Shown here: in pieces, positions 8,991 to 17,783 of the stretch
Position numbering within the stretch: position 1 is the first letter of the stretch
How the letters are laid out: every line of letters begins with the position of its first letter
DNA from: JACMLC01 sp963720235
GTDB lineage: Bacteria; Acidobacteriota; Blastocatellia; Pyrinomonadales; Pyrinomonadaceae
Direction: 5' to 3'
NCBI GenBank assembly: GCA_963720235.1
Contig: OY970389.1
Location: 5,208,001 to 5,272,000 of the forward strand
DNA: 64,000 bases
Notes under the pieces: model-generated
What the model saw: the letters and a program-made list of their open reading frames with translations, nothing else
What the model was told of the DNA's origin: nothing
The model's database searches: none
Made by a program: the position numbers and the translations under genes

Positions 8991-11792
8991 TCATTTCACC
9001 CACTCGTCCGCCACTTCCGATTCGACCTTGATTGGAACTTTCTTGACATACTCCTCGCCCGCAGCGCACATCGCATCCTCAACCTTCTTGGCAATCGCTT
9101 CCGCTTCAGACGCATCCGTCTCGACCACTATCTCGTCATGCACAATATTGACGACGCACGCGCTCGTGCCTTTCAGACTGTCATGCAGCAGCCGCAATGC
9201 GCGCTTGAGAATGTCAGCAGACGAGTTGTGTGTGACAAGGCCATTAGCCATAAATTTTGAAGTCTCACTATCAACCACGTCATACATTTCAACCCATTCT
9301 TCAGTGAACTCCATAGATTTAATTCTTACAGCCCGACCGTAAATTCTATTTTTATATCCGGTCAAATCTTTGACAGCCAGAGCCTTCGCCTGCTTCTCAG
9401 GATTGAGAAATCCGATTCTTTCACAGAACAAGGGCATGTCACGTTTGAGCACGCAGACATTGATTCTGTCTTCACAACGATTGATTCTGCTGCGGATGCC
9501 GAAGAGAAGAAGAGCCTGCTGGATTTCGCGCGCCCAAGCCAGATAAAAATCCGGCCCTTTGCCGAATGTGAGAATTGCGCCATCTCGATTGACTGTCCCG
9601 TCGCCGTCAAACATTCCGCGTAAGTAACCCGAAAGTATCTGGCTGTTCCCCCAGACGAAATCCGGGATTCTTGTTTTCACTCCAGCCTCTTGCAGTTGCC
9701 TGACAAGTCCCAGAGCAGAAATAGTCAAAAAGTGAATTGGCTTTGGCCCACGCCCGCCACGTCTGAGAGCATAAGAGACATGCCCAAACTTTTCACAGAA
9801 GTTTCTTATCTGAGGCAAGATAATTTCTTCGTGTTGAGCAATCAGAAGATAAAGCTGATGATTGCAGAGCGAGCCATCCGAGGCTAATCGTCCAAGCCAA
9901 ACTCCTAACTCAAAAGGAGCGGAAATCGCATCAGCTAATGATGCCTGACTTGAGTTGTGCGCCTTGCCAGCCTGTAATTGCGGCAAGCGTAAATCAGTTG
10001 CCCAACTACCCGGAGCATCTGTAAGGATAACGTAATTACCTTTGACGAATTCTCCGGGCGTTCTCCACTTGCTGCGTCCGTTAACATCAGTGGTCAGAAA
10101 TTTATGTTCGGGGCTACACTCTATGTAATGGCCGCCCCAGAACTCTACCTTCACTAATTGCTTCTTTCCGCTAGCGGCAACCAGCGCTTGAGAGAAGCGC
10201 GAGCCATCCCAGATGGAAACATGCTTTCCTTCCAAACTCTGAATTGCGACATATCCGGCTTTTTCTTCAAAGACCTTTGTATTGCCATTCACGCATCCCT
10301 GAATCGGCGTATTTTTTCCGTTGCGCTGGGCCAGAGAGACTGCCTGGCGGTCTTCTGGGTCGAACTTAAAGCGCGCGAGGCGACCGGAGGCTGTGCGCGA
10401 GGTGCGTTCGCGCACGGCGCGTTGGGCTGCATCGCGCAGCCATGCGTCTAGCTGGCGATAGGTGGCAAAATATTTGCGCAGGATGTCTTCGGCCTCTGAG
10501 AGCTTGAGTCCGGTCATCATGGAGAAACGCTGTGCGCCGATGCCATAGACCACGCCGAAGTTCAGACGCTTGGCGAAATCTCTCTGCTCTTTCGTGACTC
10601 CATCCAGCGGAACGTTAAAGACCTGTGCGGCGGTCACGCGATGCAGGTCTGCGCCAGAGTTGAAGGCATCTATAAAACCTTTGTCGCCAGTAAAGTCTGC
10701 GAGGATGCGTAGCTCTATCTGCGAGTAGTCGCTGATGAGCAGCTTTCTTCCTTCGGGCGCGCGAAAGCATCTGCGATATTCGACGCTGTGCGGAACCTGT
10801 TGGATGTTTGGATTGGTGCAGGCCATGCGACCTGTCGGCGCGCCTATCTGGCGAAAGTCCGCGTGGATGCGGCCCGTCACGGGGCTAATCTCGTCGAGGA
10901 TATTTTCGCCATAGCTCGTCAGAGCTTTTTGCACTGTGCGGTATTCGAGAAGCTTAGCGATGACCGGATATTCCGCTGCGAGCGGTTGCAGTTTCCAGTT
11001 GCGCGTCGAATCCGGCAAAGGCACGCCCAGACGCTTGAGAGCTTCGGTCAACTGCACATGCGAATCAATGTTGATGTCAGAGCGGCCAAAGAGCGAGCCT
11101 TGCACAGCACCTTCTGCAAGCATCTCCTGCAATTCGTCCGCTAATCTGATGCGCTCCTTTTCGACCTTCTTTAACTGCTCGCGCCAGCGCACAGGGTCTA
11201 GGTAAAAACCCGATAGCTCAATCGAAGCGACGGGCAACACACATTCAAACTCAAGCTGGGCCACGCGCAAGAGCGCATCGCCTTTGAGCCGCTCAATCAT
11301 CTTCTCGCGCAAAGGGAGCATGAGCGCGGCATCTATCGCGGCATATTCGAGCTGAGCCGCCGAAAGCTCTCCACTCCAATCGCTCAAACGCTCTGCCTTG
11401 TCCACATTCTCGTTGAGATAACGCGCGGCGACGGCTTCGAGTCCATGTCGTTCGTCCGTATCGCCCGCGGCAATAATCTGGCTGGCAAGCAAGGTGTCAA
11501 AGAGTCCGCCAATCTCTACATCCAAAGTGTGCTTAATCCACTTCGCATCAAACTTGGCATTGTGCGCAATCTTGACCGGGCGCGCGGCTGCAACAAGAGC
11601 GCGCAGGGGAGCGAGCGCCTCGCCCTTTTTCATATCGCCGTCTGCAAAGCGGTCTAGGTCTATGACGCGCACGCCGTCCGGCGCAGATAGTTGCAGGAGG
11701 CGCATCCGTCCCTTGTAAGGATCGAGGGCGGTGGTTTCCGTGTCTAATCCCAAGACCTGATGCTTGGACAATTCTTCCAACGCCGCGCGCAA
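8991..11792 (-). CDS. 3'-5' exonuclease/family-A DNA polymerase interrupted by an intein
   Basis: The 933-residue precursor is a 576-residue polymerase plus a 357-residue intein. The extein has a DnaQ-like proofreading domain (D17-x-E19 in LGLDTET, HNAKFD at 77-82, D154) and a family-A polymerase domain: motif A DYSQIELR (355-362), motif B RDFAKRLNFGVVYG (404-417) and, after the intein, motif C VHDEIVV (H885-D886-E887). It lacks the 5'-3' exonuclease of full-length Pol I, so it resembles phage- or organelle-type exo-pol enzymes and is probably an accessory polymerase. The first standard start is TTG 11792, but homology-like sequence (YQLITDAASL) extends upstream to an ATC at 11829-11831 preceded by AGGAG; see findings. 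Confidence 0.9.
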   Translation of the reverse strand: MRAALEELSKHQVLGLDTETTALDPYKGRMRLLQLSAPDGVRVIDLDRFADGDMKKGEALAPLRALVAAARPVKIAHNAKFDAKWIKHTLDVEIGGLFDTLLASQIIAAGDTDERHGLEAVAARYLNENVDKAERLSDWSGELSAAQLEYAAIDAALMLPLREKMIERLKGDALLRVAQLEFECVLPVASIELSGFYLDPVRWREQLKKVEKERIRLADELQEMLAEGAVQGSLFGRSDINIDSHVQLTEALKRLGVPLPDSTRNWKLQPLAAEYPVIAKLLEYRTVQKALTSYGENILDEISPVTGRIHADFRQIGAPTGRMACTNPNIQQVPHSVEYRRCFRAPEGRKLLISDYSQIELRILADFTGDKGFIDAFNSGADLHRVTAAQVFNVPLDGVTKEQRDFAKRLNFGVVYGIGAQRFSMMTGLKLSEAEDILRKYFATYRQLDAWLRDAAQRAVRERTSRTASGRLARFKFDPEDRQAVSLAQRNGKNTPIQGCVNGNTKVFEEKAGYVAIQSLEGKHVSIWDGSRFSQALVAASGKKQLVKVEFWGGHYIECSPEHKFLTTDVNGRSKWRTPGEFVKGNYVILTDAPGSWATDLRLPQLQAGKAHNSSQASLADAISAPFELGVWLGRLASDGSLCNHQLYLLIAQHEEIILPQIRNFCEKFGHVSYALRRGGRGPKPIHFLTISALGLVRQLQEAGVKTRIPDFVWGNSQILSGYLRGMFDGDGTVNRDGAILTFGKGPDFYLAWAREIQQALLLFGIRSRINRCEDRINVCVLKRDMPLFCERIGFLNPEKQAKALAVKDLTGYKNRIYGRAVRIKSMEFTEEWVEMYDVVDSETSKFMANGLVTHNSSADILKRALRLLHDSLKGTSACVVNIVHDEIVVETDASEAEAIAKKVEDAMCAAGEEYVKKVPIKVESEVADEWVK
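9225..10295 (-). other. intein with LAGLIDADG homing endonuclease inside the DNA polymerase gene
   Basis: Residues 500-856 of the polymerase precursor. Splice block A starts at C500 (CVNGNTKV), block B is ECSPEHKFLT (H563), and the C-terminal block ends ANGLVTHN with S857 as the +1 residue. Two LAGLIDADG-type motifs are visible: LGVWLGRLASDGSL (about 630-642) and LSGYLRGMFDGDGTV (about 720-734), both with acidic residues, so the endonuclease looks intact. Excision joins NTPIQG to SSADILKRAL, restoring the conserved polymerase sequence between motifs B and C. All residues needed for class 1 protein splicing are present. Confidence 0.95.
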
Positions 11793-11973
11793 GGATGCGG
11801 CGTCTGTAATCAGTTGATAGTTAGTCTCGATGAGTTTTCTTCTCCTCGGAAATTTTGCTTGAATAGATGCTTTGACAGCTTCTCTGGCGCTCAGGCATTC
11901 TATGCTGCATCCGCGCCAGTGTCCAAACGACGGCTACTGAAACATTTCTCTTTAAAACTTCTGCTGCAAGCTT

Positions 11974-13995
11974 ATGGCGAAACAAAAACGGCGGGGCAAG
12001 GGCGGCAAGGCCATTGAGATTCCCGGACTCTCAAACGCACAGCCGCCCGCCGGGTCTGCAAAGCGACTTGAGAGCGAGCGCAGACAAAAAGCTCACACTA
12101 CAAAAAGTCTGCGCGGCTGGCGACTCGAACTCGCGGTGCTGCTCCCGGCCCTGCTCATAGGATTTCTGCTCTACGTCAACGCGCTCGGAGGAGAGTTTGT
12201 TTACGACGATGAGCCGCAGATTGCGCGCAACATACTGATTCAGGATAGCTCGAATCTGTGGCGCGCGATGTTTTCCGATGTCTGGGCCTTTAAGCGCGGA
12301 GACGCCGCTGCCGTCAGCAATTACTGGCGGCCAACATTTGTCCTCTGGCTGATAATAAATTTTCATCTCTTCGGCACAGACACTTTTGGATGGCACTTGC
12401 TCAATGTACTGCTCCATGTAGCAGTCGTCGCACTCGCTTTCTTTCTTTTAAGACGACTCAAAGTTTCGCTCTGGGTCGCAGGAGCAATCGCGCTGCTCTT
12501 TGCAGCGCATCCTGTGCATACGGAATCTGTGGCGTGGATTTCAGGCTCACCCGATTTGATTCTGAGCGTGGCTCTCTTAGCCTCTCTGTGGTTCGCGGGC
12601 TTGCTTGGCAAGCAACAGACAAAGCTCAGATGGACTCTGGCAATAGCCTTCTATCTCATCGCGCTCGGCGCGAAAGAGATTGCTATCTTTTATCCAATCA
12701 TCGTGATGCTCTTGCTCTGGCGACCTGCGCGCGAGGAAGGCGAAGAAGGACTCGATTGGGCCAGAGCTTTGAAGATTTCGCTGCCGTTCGCTGTCATCGC
12801 TGTGCTGTATTTTATTGCACGCCAATCAATCCTCGGCAGCCTTGCGCAATGGCCCGAAGGCGGAGCGGACACAAAGAGCGCAATCCTGAGCGCGCCGATG
12901 GTTTTTAGTTTTTATCTCAGGCAGATAGTTTTTCCATACTGGCTCGGCCCTTCCTATACGCTCAGGGCCGTGACCGCTTCAAACATCGGCCTCAGCAATT
13001 TCTTTATCCCTTTAATTGTTTCGCTGCTGGTCGGCGGATGGATGCTGTGGCGTGCGCGGCGCAGTAAAGTTGCGCGCATAGGGCTCGCTTTATTCGCTTT
13101 GCCTTTGATACCGGCGATGAACATCGCTGCATTTGTGCCTGAACAGATAGTCCATGACCGTTATCTCTATCTGCCCTTGCTTGGTTTTCTGATGATGACT
13201 GTGCCGCCCGTCGCCGCGCTGTTTGATAAAGCGGAAGCGATTAAAACTCTGCGCAGGCAGTGGCTCATCTACGCCGCGACGTTTGTGCTTTGCGTTCCAC
13301 TTGGCGTGCAGACGATTAGATACAATCGCGCTTGGCTCTCAGACCTCGCGCTCTGGCAATGGGCCTTCGAGAGCGACCCGACATCCGCGCAAAATTATGT
13401 GCAGTACGGCGCAGAGCTTTACACGCGGAAACGATTTGCAGAAGCCGTGCAATCCTTTGACCGCGCAATGGAGATAAAGCCTCTGCCGCTCGCATACTTA
13501 GGGCGTGGCCGCTCGCTTCTTGAGCTAAAACGATTTGATGAAGGAGAAAAAGACCTGCGTGTGATTACGGCAAAGCCGACGGCGCAAGTTCCATCGCATG
13601 TCATGTATCTGGCGTATGAAGCGTCGGCAATCGCTTATGAGCGACAGGGAAGGATGGACGAGGCTGCGCGAATTTTGGAGGAAGCGCGCACGCGTCTGCC
13701 GCAGTACAGGGCCGCGCTGACAGAGAAGATTGCAGTCATCCTTTATCAAACAGGAAAGAAGCCTGAGGCATACGCGCAGCTTGAGAGCGTGCGCGCAGAG
13801 GCGCGTGCAGAGACCTTGCCCGAATCGCGTCAGGTCTTTTATCGGCTCGGCCTGCTCGCAGCCGAACTTGGTAGAAATGCAGAAGCCCGACAAGCCTTGC
13901 AGGAATATCTGGCCCAGACCAAGAACGCTACCGAACCGGAGTTCAAAGAAGCGCGCGCAGAAGCCGAAGCAGCCCTGCGCCGTCTGCCGAAGTAA
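11974..13995 (+). CDS. TMTC-like polytopic membrane protein with TPR repeats (GT-C type glycosyltransferase candidate)
   Basis: A 673-residue protein. A basic N-terminus (MAKQKRRGKGGK) precedes about 10 transmembrane helices from residue 50 to about 430. The first outer loop has FVYDDEPQI (D78-D79), matching the acidic pair typical of GT-C glycosyltransferases, followed by TYWRP-like NYWRPTFVLWL and AAHPVHTESVAWISGS. The C-terminal 220 residues are tetratricopeptide repeats. Eukaryotic TMTC proteins of this layout are O-mannosyltransferases using dolichyl-P-mannose; a polyprenyl-phosphate sugar donor is inferred here. It diverges from the polymerase gene. Activity is not proven. Confidence 0.8.
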   Translation: MAKQKRRGKGGKAIEIPGLSNAQPPAGSAKRLESERRQKAHTTKSLRGWRLELAVLLPALLIGFLLYVNALGGEFVYDDEPQIARNILIQDSSNLWRAMFSDVWAFKRGDAAAVSNYWRPTFVLWLIINFHLFGTDTFGWHLLNVLLHVAVVALAFFLLRRLKVSLWVAGAIALLFAAHPVHTESVAWISGSPDLILSVALLASLWFAGLLGKQQTKLRWTLAIAFYLIALGAKEIAIFYPIIVMLLLWRPAREEGEEGLDWARALKISLPFAVIAVLYFIARQSILGSLAQWPEGGADTKSAILSAPMVFSFYLRQIVFPYWLGPSYTLRAVTASNIGLSNFFIPLIVSLLVGGWMLWRARRSKVARIGLALFALPLIPAMNIAAFVPEQIVHDRYLYLPLLGFLMMTVPPVAALFDKAEAIKTLRRQWLIYAATFVLCVPLGVQTIRYNRAWLSDLALWQWAFESDPTSAQNYVQYGAELYTRKRFAEAVQSFDRAMEIKPLPLAYLGRGRSLLELKRFDEGEKDLRVITAKPTAQVPSHVMYLAYEASAIAYERQGRMDEAARILEEARTRLPQYRAALTEKIAVILYQTGKKPEAYAQLESVRAEARAETLPESRQVFYRLGLLAAELGRNAEARQALQEYLAQTKNATEPEFKEARAEAEAALRRLPK

Positions 13996-14019
13996 AAGCA
14001 TTTTCACTAAAGAGGAATT

Positions 14020-14390
14020 TGAGATTTCAAATTCGAGATTTCAAATTTGAGAGTTGAGAGTTGAGATTTGAAATCTTAGATTTGAAATCTTAGATTTGAA
14101 ACTCTTTTTTATCCTTGCGGCTTTTGCCTCTTATCCTGGAAGGCGGCTCTTGCCGCTTCTGCTGTGCGGAAAGTCTCTGACTTTCCGTTCAGCTATCTTT
14201 TTATCTTAGAGGCTGCGCCTCACACGGCAAGGCGCAGCCTTGCTATTAAATTCAAGAGCGGGACGGAAAGCCAGAGGCTTTCCGCACAGCATGGGCGGCA
14301 GAGCCGCTTATCTCGAAAGAAACGGCAAGAGCCGCTTATCTCGAAAGAAGCGGCAAGAGCCGCTTCCCTCGCCTCGCGCGTTAACCTTAC
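14020..14390. repeat. composite repeat: TTTGAAATC words plus 130-base TGCTGTGCGGAAAG element, copy 1
   Basis: The gap between two convergent genes is filled by repeats. 14020-14105 holds alternating direct and inverted AGATTTCAAATT words. The core element is 14160-14291, bounded by inverted ends TGCTGTGCGGAAAG/CTTTCCGCACAGCA and containing the inner hairpin AGGCTGCGCCT...AGGCGCAGCCT. Downstream, CGGCAAGAGCCGCTT-type units are repeated three times to about 14365. An almost identical inverse copy lies at 17521-17653. No gene is supported here. Confidence 0.93.
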
Positions 14391-14396
14391 CTTTGC

Positions 14397-15707
14397 TTAT
14401 TTGAAGTCTGCTGTAAATGTCTGCGTGGGTGGATTGACCATTGAGAGCAGCAAGATGGCTGCGACTGCGCCGATGCCTGCGCTGACAATGAAAGCCGTCA
14501 TCGCGCCGTGCCAGTTCCACAGCGCGCCCATCAGGAGCGAGGCGGGAAAGACCGTCACGCCGAAGGCAAGGTTGTACCAGCCGTAAGCCGTCCCGCGTTG
14601 CTCTGGCCGCACGAGGTCTGCGACAAGTGCTTTTTCAGCTCCTTCGACCAGACCGAAATAGATGCCGTAGATGAGAAACAATACCCACGCCCAGCCGACC
14701 GAAGAGACGAAAGCGAAGCCCAGATAGACTGCTGCATAGAGCAGCCAGCCGGAAGCAATCAAGGTTTTTCTTCCCAAACGGTCTGAAAGGTCTCCGCCAA
14801 TCAGCGAGCTTAAAACTTTGGACGCATGCAGCGCGGCCCAGAGCAGTGGAATCGTCGCTACAGAAACTCCTGCCTCGCGCGCGCGCAAAAGCAGAAAGGC
14901 ATCCGAAGAGTTTGAGAGCGTGAAGAGCGCGATGATGGCTAAGAATCTCTTAAAATTTCCATCGAAACCGCGCAGGTTAAACTCAGGCTTTTCCAGTAAC
15001 TCATCCCCGCCTTTGCGATGTGTGACGGACTCGCGCACGAAGAAGGAGACGACAATGACTGCGGCCAGCGCGGGAATCGAAGCGAAGAGAAAGATGTGTT
15101 TGAAATCGCTGGTCGTCGGCTGGTTGCGATTGTCTGCGATGAGATAGATGAGCGCGAAGCTGAGGAGCGGGCCGATGACTGCGCCCGCGTGATCCATCGC
15201 GCGATGAAAGCCAAAAGCTATGCCGCGCTCTTCAGCCGCAGCCGCGTCCGCAATCATCGCATCACGCGGCGCACTGCGTATGCCTTTGCCAACTCTATCC
15301 GTAAGGCGTATCGCAAGCGCCTGATACCAATTCGTCGCAAACGCCAGGAGCGGTCTCATAAAACTCGCCAGCGCATAGCCGAAGACAACTAAGCCTTTGC
15401 GCTTTCCGCGCTTGTCGCTGAAATATCCTGCGAACAGTTTTAAGAGACTTGAGACGGATTCCGCCGCGCCTTCAATCGTGCCGATGACGGCGGGCGAAGC
15501 ATTGAGCGTGGCCGCCAGAAAGAGCGGCAGGAGCGGATAGATTATCTCGCTCGAAGCGTCATTCAGAAGACTGACGAGACTGATGGCAAAGACATTGCGC
15601 GGCAATCTCTTGTAGCGTTGCCAGAGGCGCGGCGTCGCTTCGCCCAACCTCTTCTCGCTAATCGCAGCATTAAATTGATCTGCGGCATCTGTGTCTGTTT
15701 CCCCCAT
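14397..15707 (-). CDS. MFS transporter
   Basis: A 436-residue protein with about 12 hydrophobic segments. It shows the major facilitator loop 2-3 signature (FAGYFSDKRGKRKGLVVFGYAL) and a second half repeat (LIGGDLSDRLGRKTLIASGW). DRVGKGIRSAPRDAMIADA resembles a subgroup of putative drug or sugar-phosphate exporters in soil bacteria. The substrate is unknown. The C-terminus (TQTFTADFK) ends 6 bases from the composite repeat. A 24-base gap separates the start from the small membrane gene at 15732, suggesting co-transcription. Confidence 0.87.
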   Translation of the reverse strand: MGETDTDAADQFNAAISEKRLGEATPRLWQRYKRLPRNVFAISLVSLLNDASSEIIYPLLPLFLAATLNASPAVIGTIEGAAESVSSLLKLFAGYFSDKRGKRKGLVVFGYALASFMRPLLAFATNWYQALAIRLTDRVGKGIRSAPRDAMIADAAAAEERGIAFGFHRAMDHAGAVIGPLLSFALIYLIADNRNQPTTSDFKHIFLFASIPALAAVIVVSFFVRESVTHRKGGDELLEKPEFNLRGFDGNFKRFLAIIALFTLSNSSDAFLLLRAREAGVSVATIPLLWAALHASKVLSSLIGGDLSDRLGRKTLIASGWLLYAAVYLGFAFVSSVGWAWVLFLIYGIYFGLVEGAEKALVADLVRPEQRGTAYGWYNLAFGVTVFPASLLMGALWNWHGAMTAFIVSAGIGAVAAILLLSMVNPPTQTFTADFK

Positions 15708-15731
15708 GCTTTATCTCTGGGCCGCTACGGT

Positions 15732-15965
15732 CTAGCGAGAATTGCCGCGCCGCGTATTAGCGGGCCGATTCCGAGGTGTTGTCGAACTGCGACTTCCGCC
15801 GAACCAGTACCACGTCACAGCAGACGCGCCCAACACCAGCATCAGCATGAGTACTAATCCCAAACGAATCGCCAGACGCACAGCGCGCCGCGCCAACGAC
15901 AAAAAGATAATCACCGCTCCGATACTGACGACGACGATAATGAGAAGAATAACTTCGAGACTCAT
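15732..15965 (-). CDS. small two-helix membrane protein
   Basis: A 77-residue protein with two hydrophobic helices (LEVILLIIVVVSIGAVIIFL and LVLMLMLVLGASAVTWYWF) separated by an Arg-rich loop and ending in a Ser/Arg/Asn-rich tail. No family is recognised. The ATG at 15965 has no strong ribosome-binding site. It lies directly upstream of the MFS gene in the same direction. A short ORF of this composition could be fortuitous, but the hydrophobic pattern argues that it is real. Confidence 0.5.
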   Translation of the reverse strand: MSLEVILLIIVVVSIGAVIIFLSLARRAVRLAIRLGLVLMLMLVLGASAVTWYWFGGSRSSTTPRNRPANTRRGNSR

Positions 15966-16044
15966 AAAAATATCATAGCAGGACTCACAATGCAGAAGGT
16001 AGTGGTTCAGTTTAAAATTCCGGTGAACTACAGTGACGAGAGAA

Positions 16045-16109
16045 TCTCCCGCAAAGGCGCAAAGAAGAACTTAAATCTTTTCTTTGCGCCTTTGCGCCTT
16101 TGCGGGAGA
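16045..16109. repeat. GCAAAGGC word palindrome, copy 2
   Basis: TCTCCCGCAAAGGCGCAAAG at 16045 pairs with CTTTGCGCCTTTGCGGGAGA ending at 16109, with an extra GCGCCTTT word in the right arm. It stands immediately 3' of the TonB receptor remnant. Confidence 0.93.
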
Positions 16110-16126
16110 CGTTTCTTTTCCCTCTA

Positions 16127-16690
16127 TCAGAACGCGAAACGCACAGCGAATTGAACCTGTCGCTCGCCGAGGAAAGTGCGCGGCCCGCCAAACGGCGTCG
16201 CCGCCGCAGGATTGGTCAAGGTCGTCGCAGCCGAACTGGCGATGCCATAGCGGCCAGTGTTGACCGTCGCCAAGTTTGAGCGATTGAACAGATTGAATGC
16301 TTCCACAATCAGGCTCAAGCGATATTTCTCTGCAAAGGTGAAATGCTTCGTGGCGCGCGTGTCGAAGATATAAATGTTCGGCGTCGTAAACTCGTTGCGC
16401 AGAGTTCCCGGCACGCGGTCTGTGCCGGGGCCTGCAAAATTCTGCGTGTAAGCAGACGGAGAGTTTGCCGCAAACAGAGCGTAAGAGTTGAAAGTGTATT
16501 GCCCTGTAAAGAGACCGGAGAAGAAATTGAAGATGCGGTCAAAGTTAAAGTCCACGCCAAACTTGATGCTATGCGCGCCGCGCGTGTAGCTCATGTTGTC
16601 TATCAACTGAACGCGCTTGATGGTCGTCTCGCGCGGGCTAAAGTTGTTCCGGCCCAGTTGCAGAAAGACTTCGCCTTGAGGGAAAGCGTT
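16127..16690 (-). pseudogene. TonB-dependent (Oar-like) receptor remnant
   Basis: An open frame of about 187 residues from a TGA at 16691-16693 to a stop at 16127. It reads FPQGEVFLQLGRNNFSPRET and RVQLIDNMSYTRGAHSIKFG, as in the plug/early barrel region of Oar-like receptors. After VDFNFDRIFNFFSGLFTGQY it soon passes into the C-terminal barrel: FDTRATKHFTFAEKYRLSLI, VEAFNLFNRSNLATVN and a terminal QVQFAVRFAF. Intact Oar-like receptors have about 1000 residues, so the signal sequence, plug and a large internal part of the barrel are missing. It is a gene remnant with an in-frame internal deletion; the first ATG (16606) gives 159 residues. Confidence 0.8.
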
Positions 16691-16802
16691 TCAAGACTTT
16701 GTTTCAAGTTCGGTTGAATTAGAGAAAGCTGGCGAAAAGCTACCTACAGGATGCGCTGAATATTAGTTCAGAAGAGAGGGGCAGGGCAAGAGTACAAAAT
16801 AT

Positions 16803-16898
16803 CTTTGCGCCCTTTGCGAAAACACTTTGCGCTCTTTGCTTTGAAAAAGTTTTTCTCAACGCAAAGAGCGCAAAGTGTTTTCGCAAAGGGCCGCAAAG
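16803..16898. repeat. GCAAAGAGC/GCAAAGGG word palindrome, copy 3
   Basis: CTTTGCGCCCTTTGCGAAAA at 16803 through about 16839 pairs with 16861-16898 (GCAAAGAGCGCAAAGTGTTT...). Arms are about 37 bases with a small asymmetry, separated by 21 bases. It lies 3' of queF, which ends at 16923, and could act as its terminator. Confidence 0.92.
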
Positions 16899-16922
16899 GG
16901 AGCTCTTTTCTACTGCCGGATT

Positions 16923-17345
16923 CTACTTTTTCTGATAGCTCGCGCGAACGGTCGTCTTAATATTTCCGCGCACATTGAAGTCGCCTTCGATTTCAACCTT
17001 GAGGGGGTCGCACGCGCGCACGAAATCTTCGAGGATGATGTTGATGACATGCTCGTGAAAAATTTTTACTTCACGAAACGAATTGATGTAGAGCTTCAAA
17101 CTCTTGAGCTCAACACATCTCTCGTGAGGAACATATTCAAGACGAATCGTGGCAAAATCCGGGAAGTCAGAGAACGGGCAGATGCATGTAAACTCCGGCA
17201 ACTCAAAGCGCACGCGCACCTCTCGTCCGGCAAACTCGTACGGGAAAGTATCAAGCGGGTAAAGCTGCATCTCCTCGCGCGCAGTGGATTTGATGTCCAA
17301 TCCCTGATGGTTCGCGGGCGGAAGATTGATTTCTGAAATAGCCAT
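16923..17345 (-). CDS. queF: NADPH-dependent 7-cyano-7-deazaguanine reductase
   Basis: A 140-residue type I (short) QueF. The signature ELPEFTCICPFSDFPDFATI contains the nucleophilic cysteine (C56, followed by Pro) and the general acid Asp (D63); LKSLKLYINSFR and FHEHVINIILEDF are the conserved NADPH/dimer regions. It reduces preQ0 to preQ1 in queuosine biosynthesis for tRNA. The ATG at 17345 is preceded by AAGGAGC at 10 bases. No other queuosine genes are in the window, and the flanks on both sides are repeats. Confidence 0.95.
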   Translation of the reverse strand: MAISEINLPPANHQGLDIKSTAREEMQLYPLDTFPYEFAGREVRVRFELPEFTCICPFSDFPDFATIRLEYVPHERCVELKSLKLYINSFREVKIFHEHVINIILEDFVRACDPLKVEIEGDFNVRGNIKTTVRASYQKK

Positions 17346-17392
17346 TTTTAAAATGCTCCTTAAAAACGATTTATCTTAACCGAGCAGATGAA

Positions 17393-17774
17393 ACAAAGGC
17401 AAAAGTAAAAAGGTAAAGCTAAAAGTAAAAAAGTTGAGTTGAAAATAAGCGGCTCTTGCCGCTTATTTCGAGATAAGCGGCTCTTGCCGTTTCTTTCGAG
17501 ATAAGCGGCTCTGCCGCCCATGCTGTGCGGAAAGCCTCTGGCTTTCCGTCCCGCTCTTGAATTTAATAGCAAGGCTGCGCCTTGCCGTGTGAGGCGCAGC
17601 CTCTAAGATAAAAAAGACAGCTGAACGGAAAGTCAGAGACTTTCCGCACAGCAGAAGCGGCAAGAGCCGCTTTGATTTTCCGCACAGCACGTGGCATCAG
17701 CCGCCTTAAAAAAGCAAAAGGGAAGATAGCATCTTTCGCATCCTCCCTTTTGCCTCTTACCTTTTTACTTTTTT
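17393..17774. repeat. nested composite repeat: AAGGCAAAAGTAAAA words enclosing TGCTGTGCGGAAAG element, copy 2
   Basis: The outer words AGGCAAAAGTAAAAAGGTAAAG (about 17397) and their reverse complement at about 17747-17774 enclose a full 130-base element, core 17521-17653, in the opposite orientation to copy 1 and nearly identical to it. CGGCAAGAGCCGCTT units flank the core. The gap 17346-17783 is thus entirely repeat DNA with no gene. The nesting suggests insertion of one element into another. Confidence 0.9.
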
Positions 17775-17783
17775 GGTCTTGTC

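Noticed and set aside
9225..10295. LAGLIDADG motifs as a freestanding homing endonuclease gene
   Set aside because: The sequence is in frame with polymerase exteins on both sides and has complete splice junctions, so it is an intein.
14164..14586. 140-residue plus-strand frame starting MRKVSDFPFSY
   Set aside because: It is translation of the 130-base repeat element and then runs antisense to the MFS gene.
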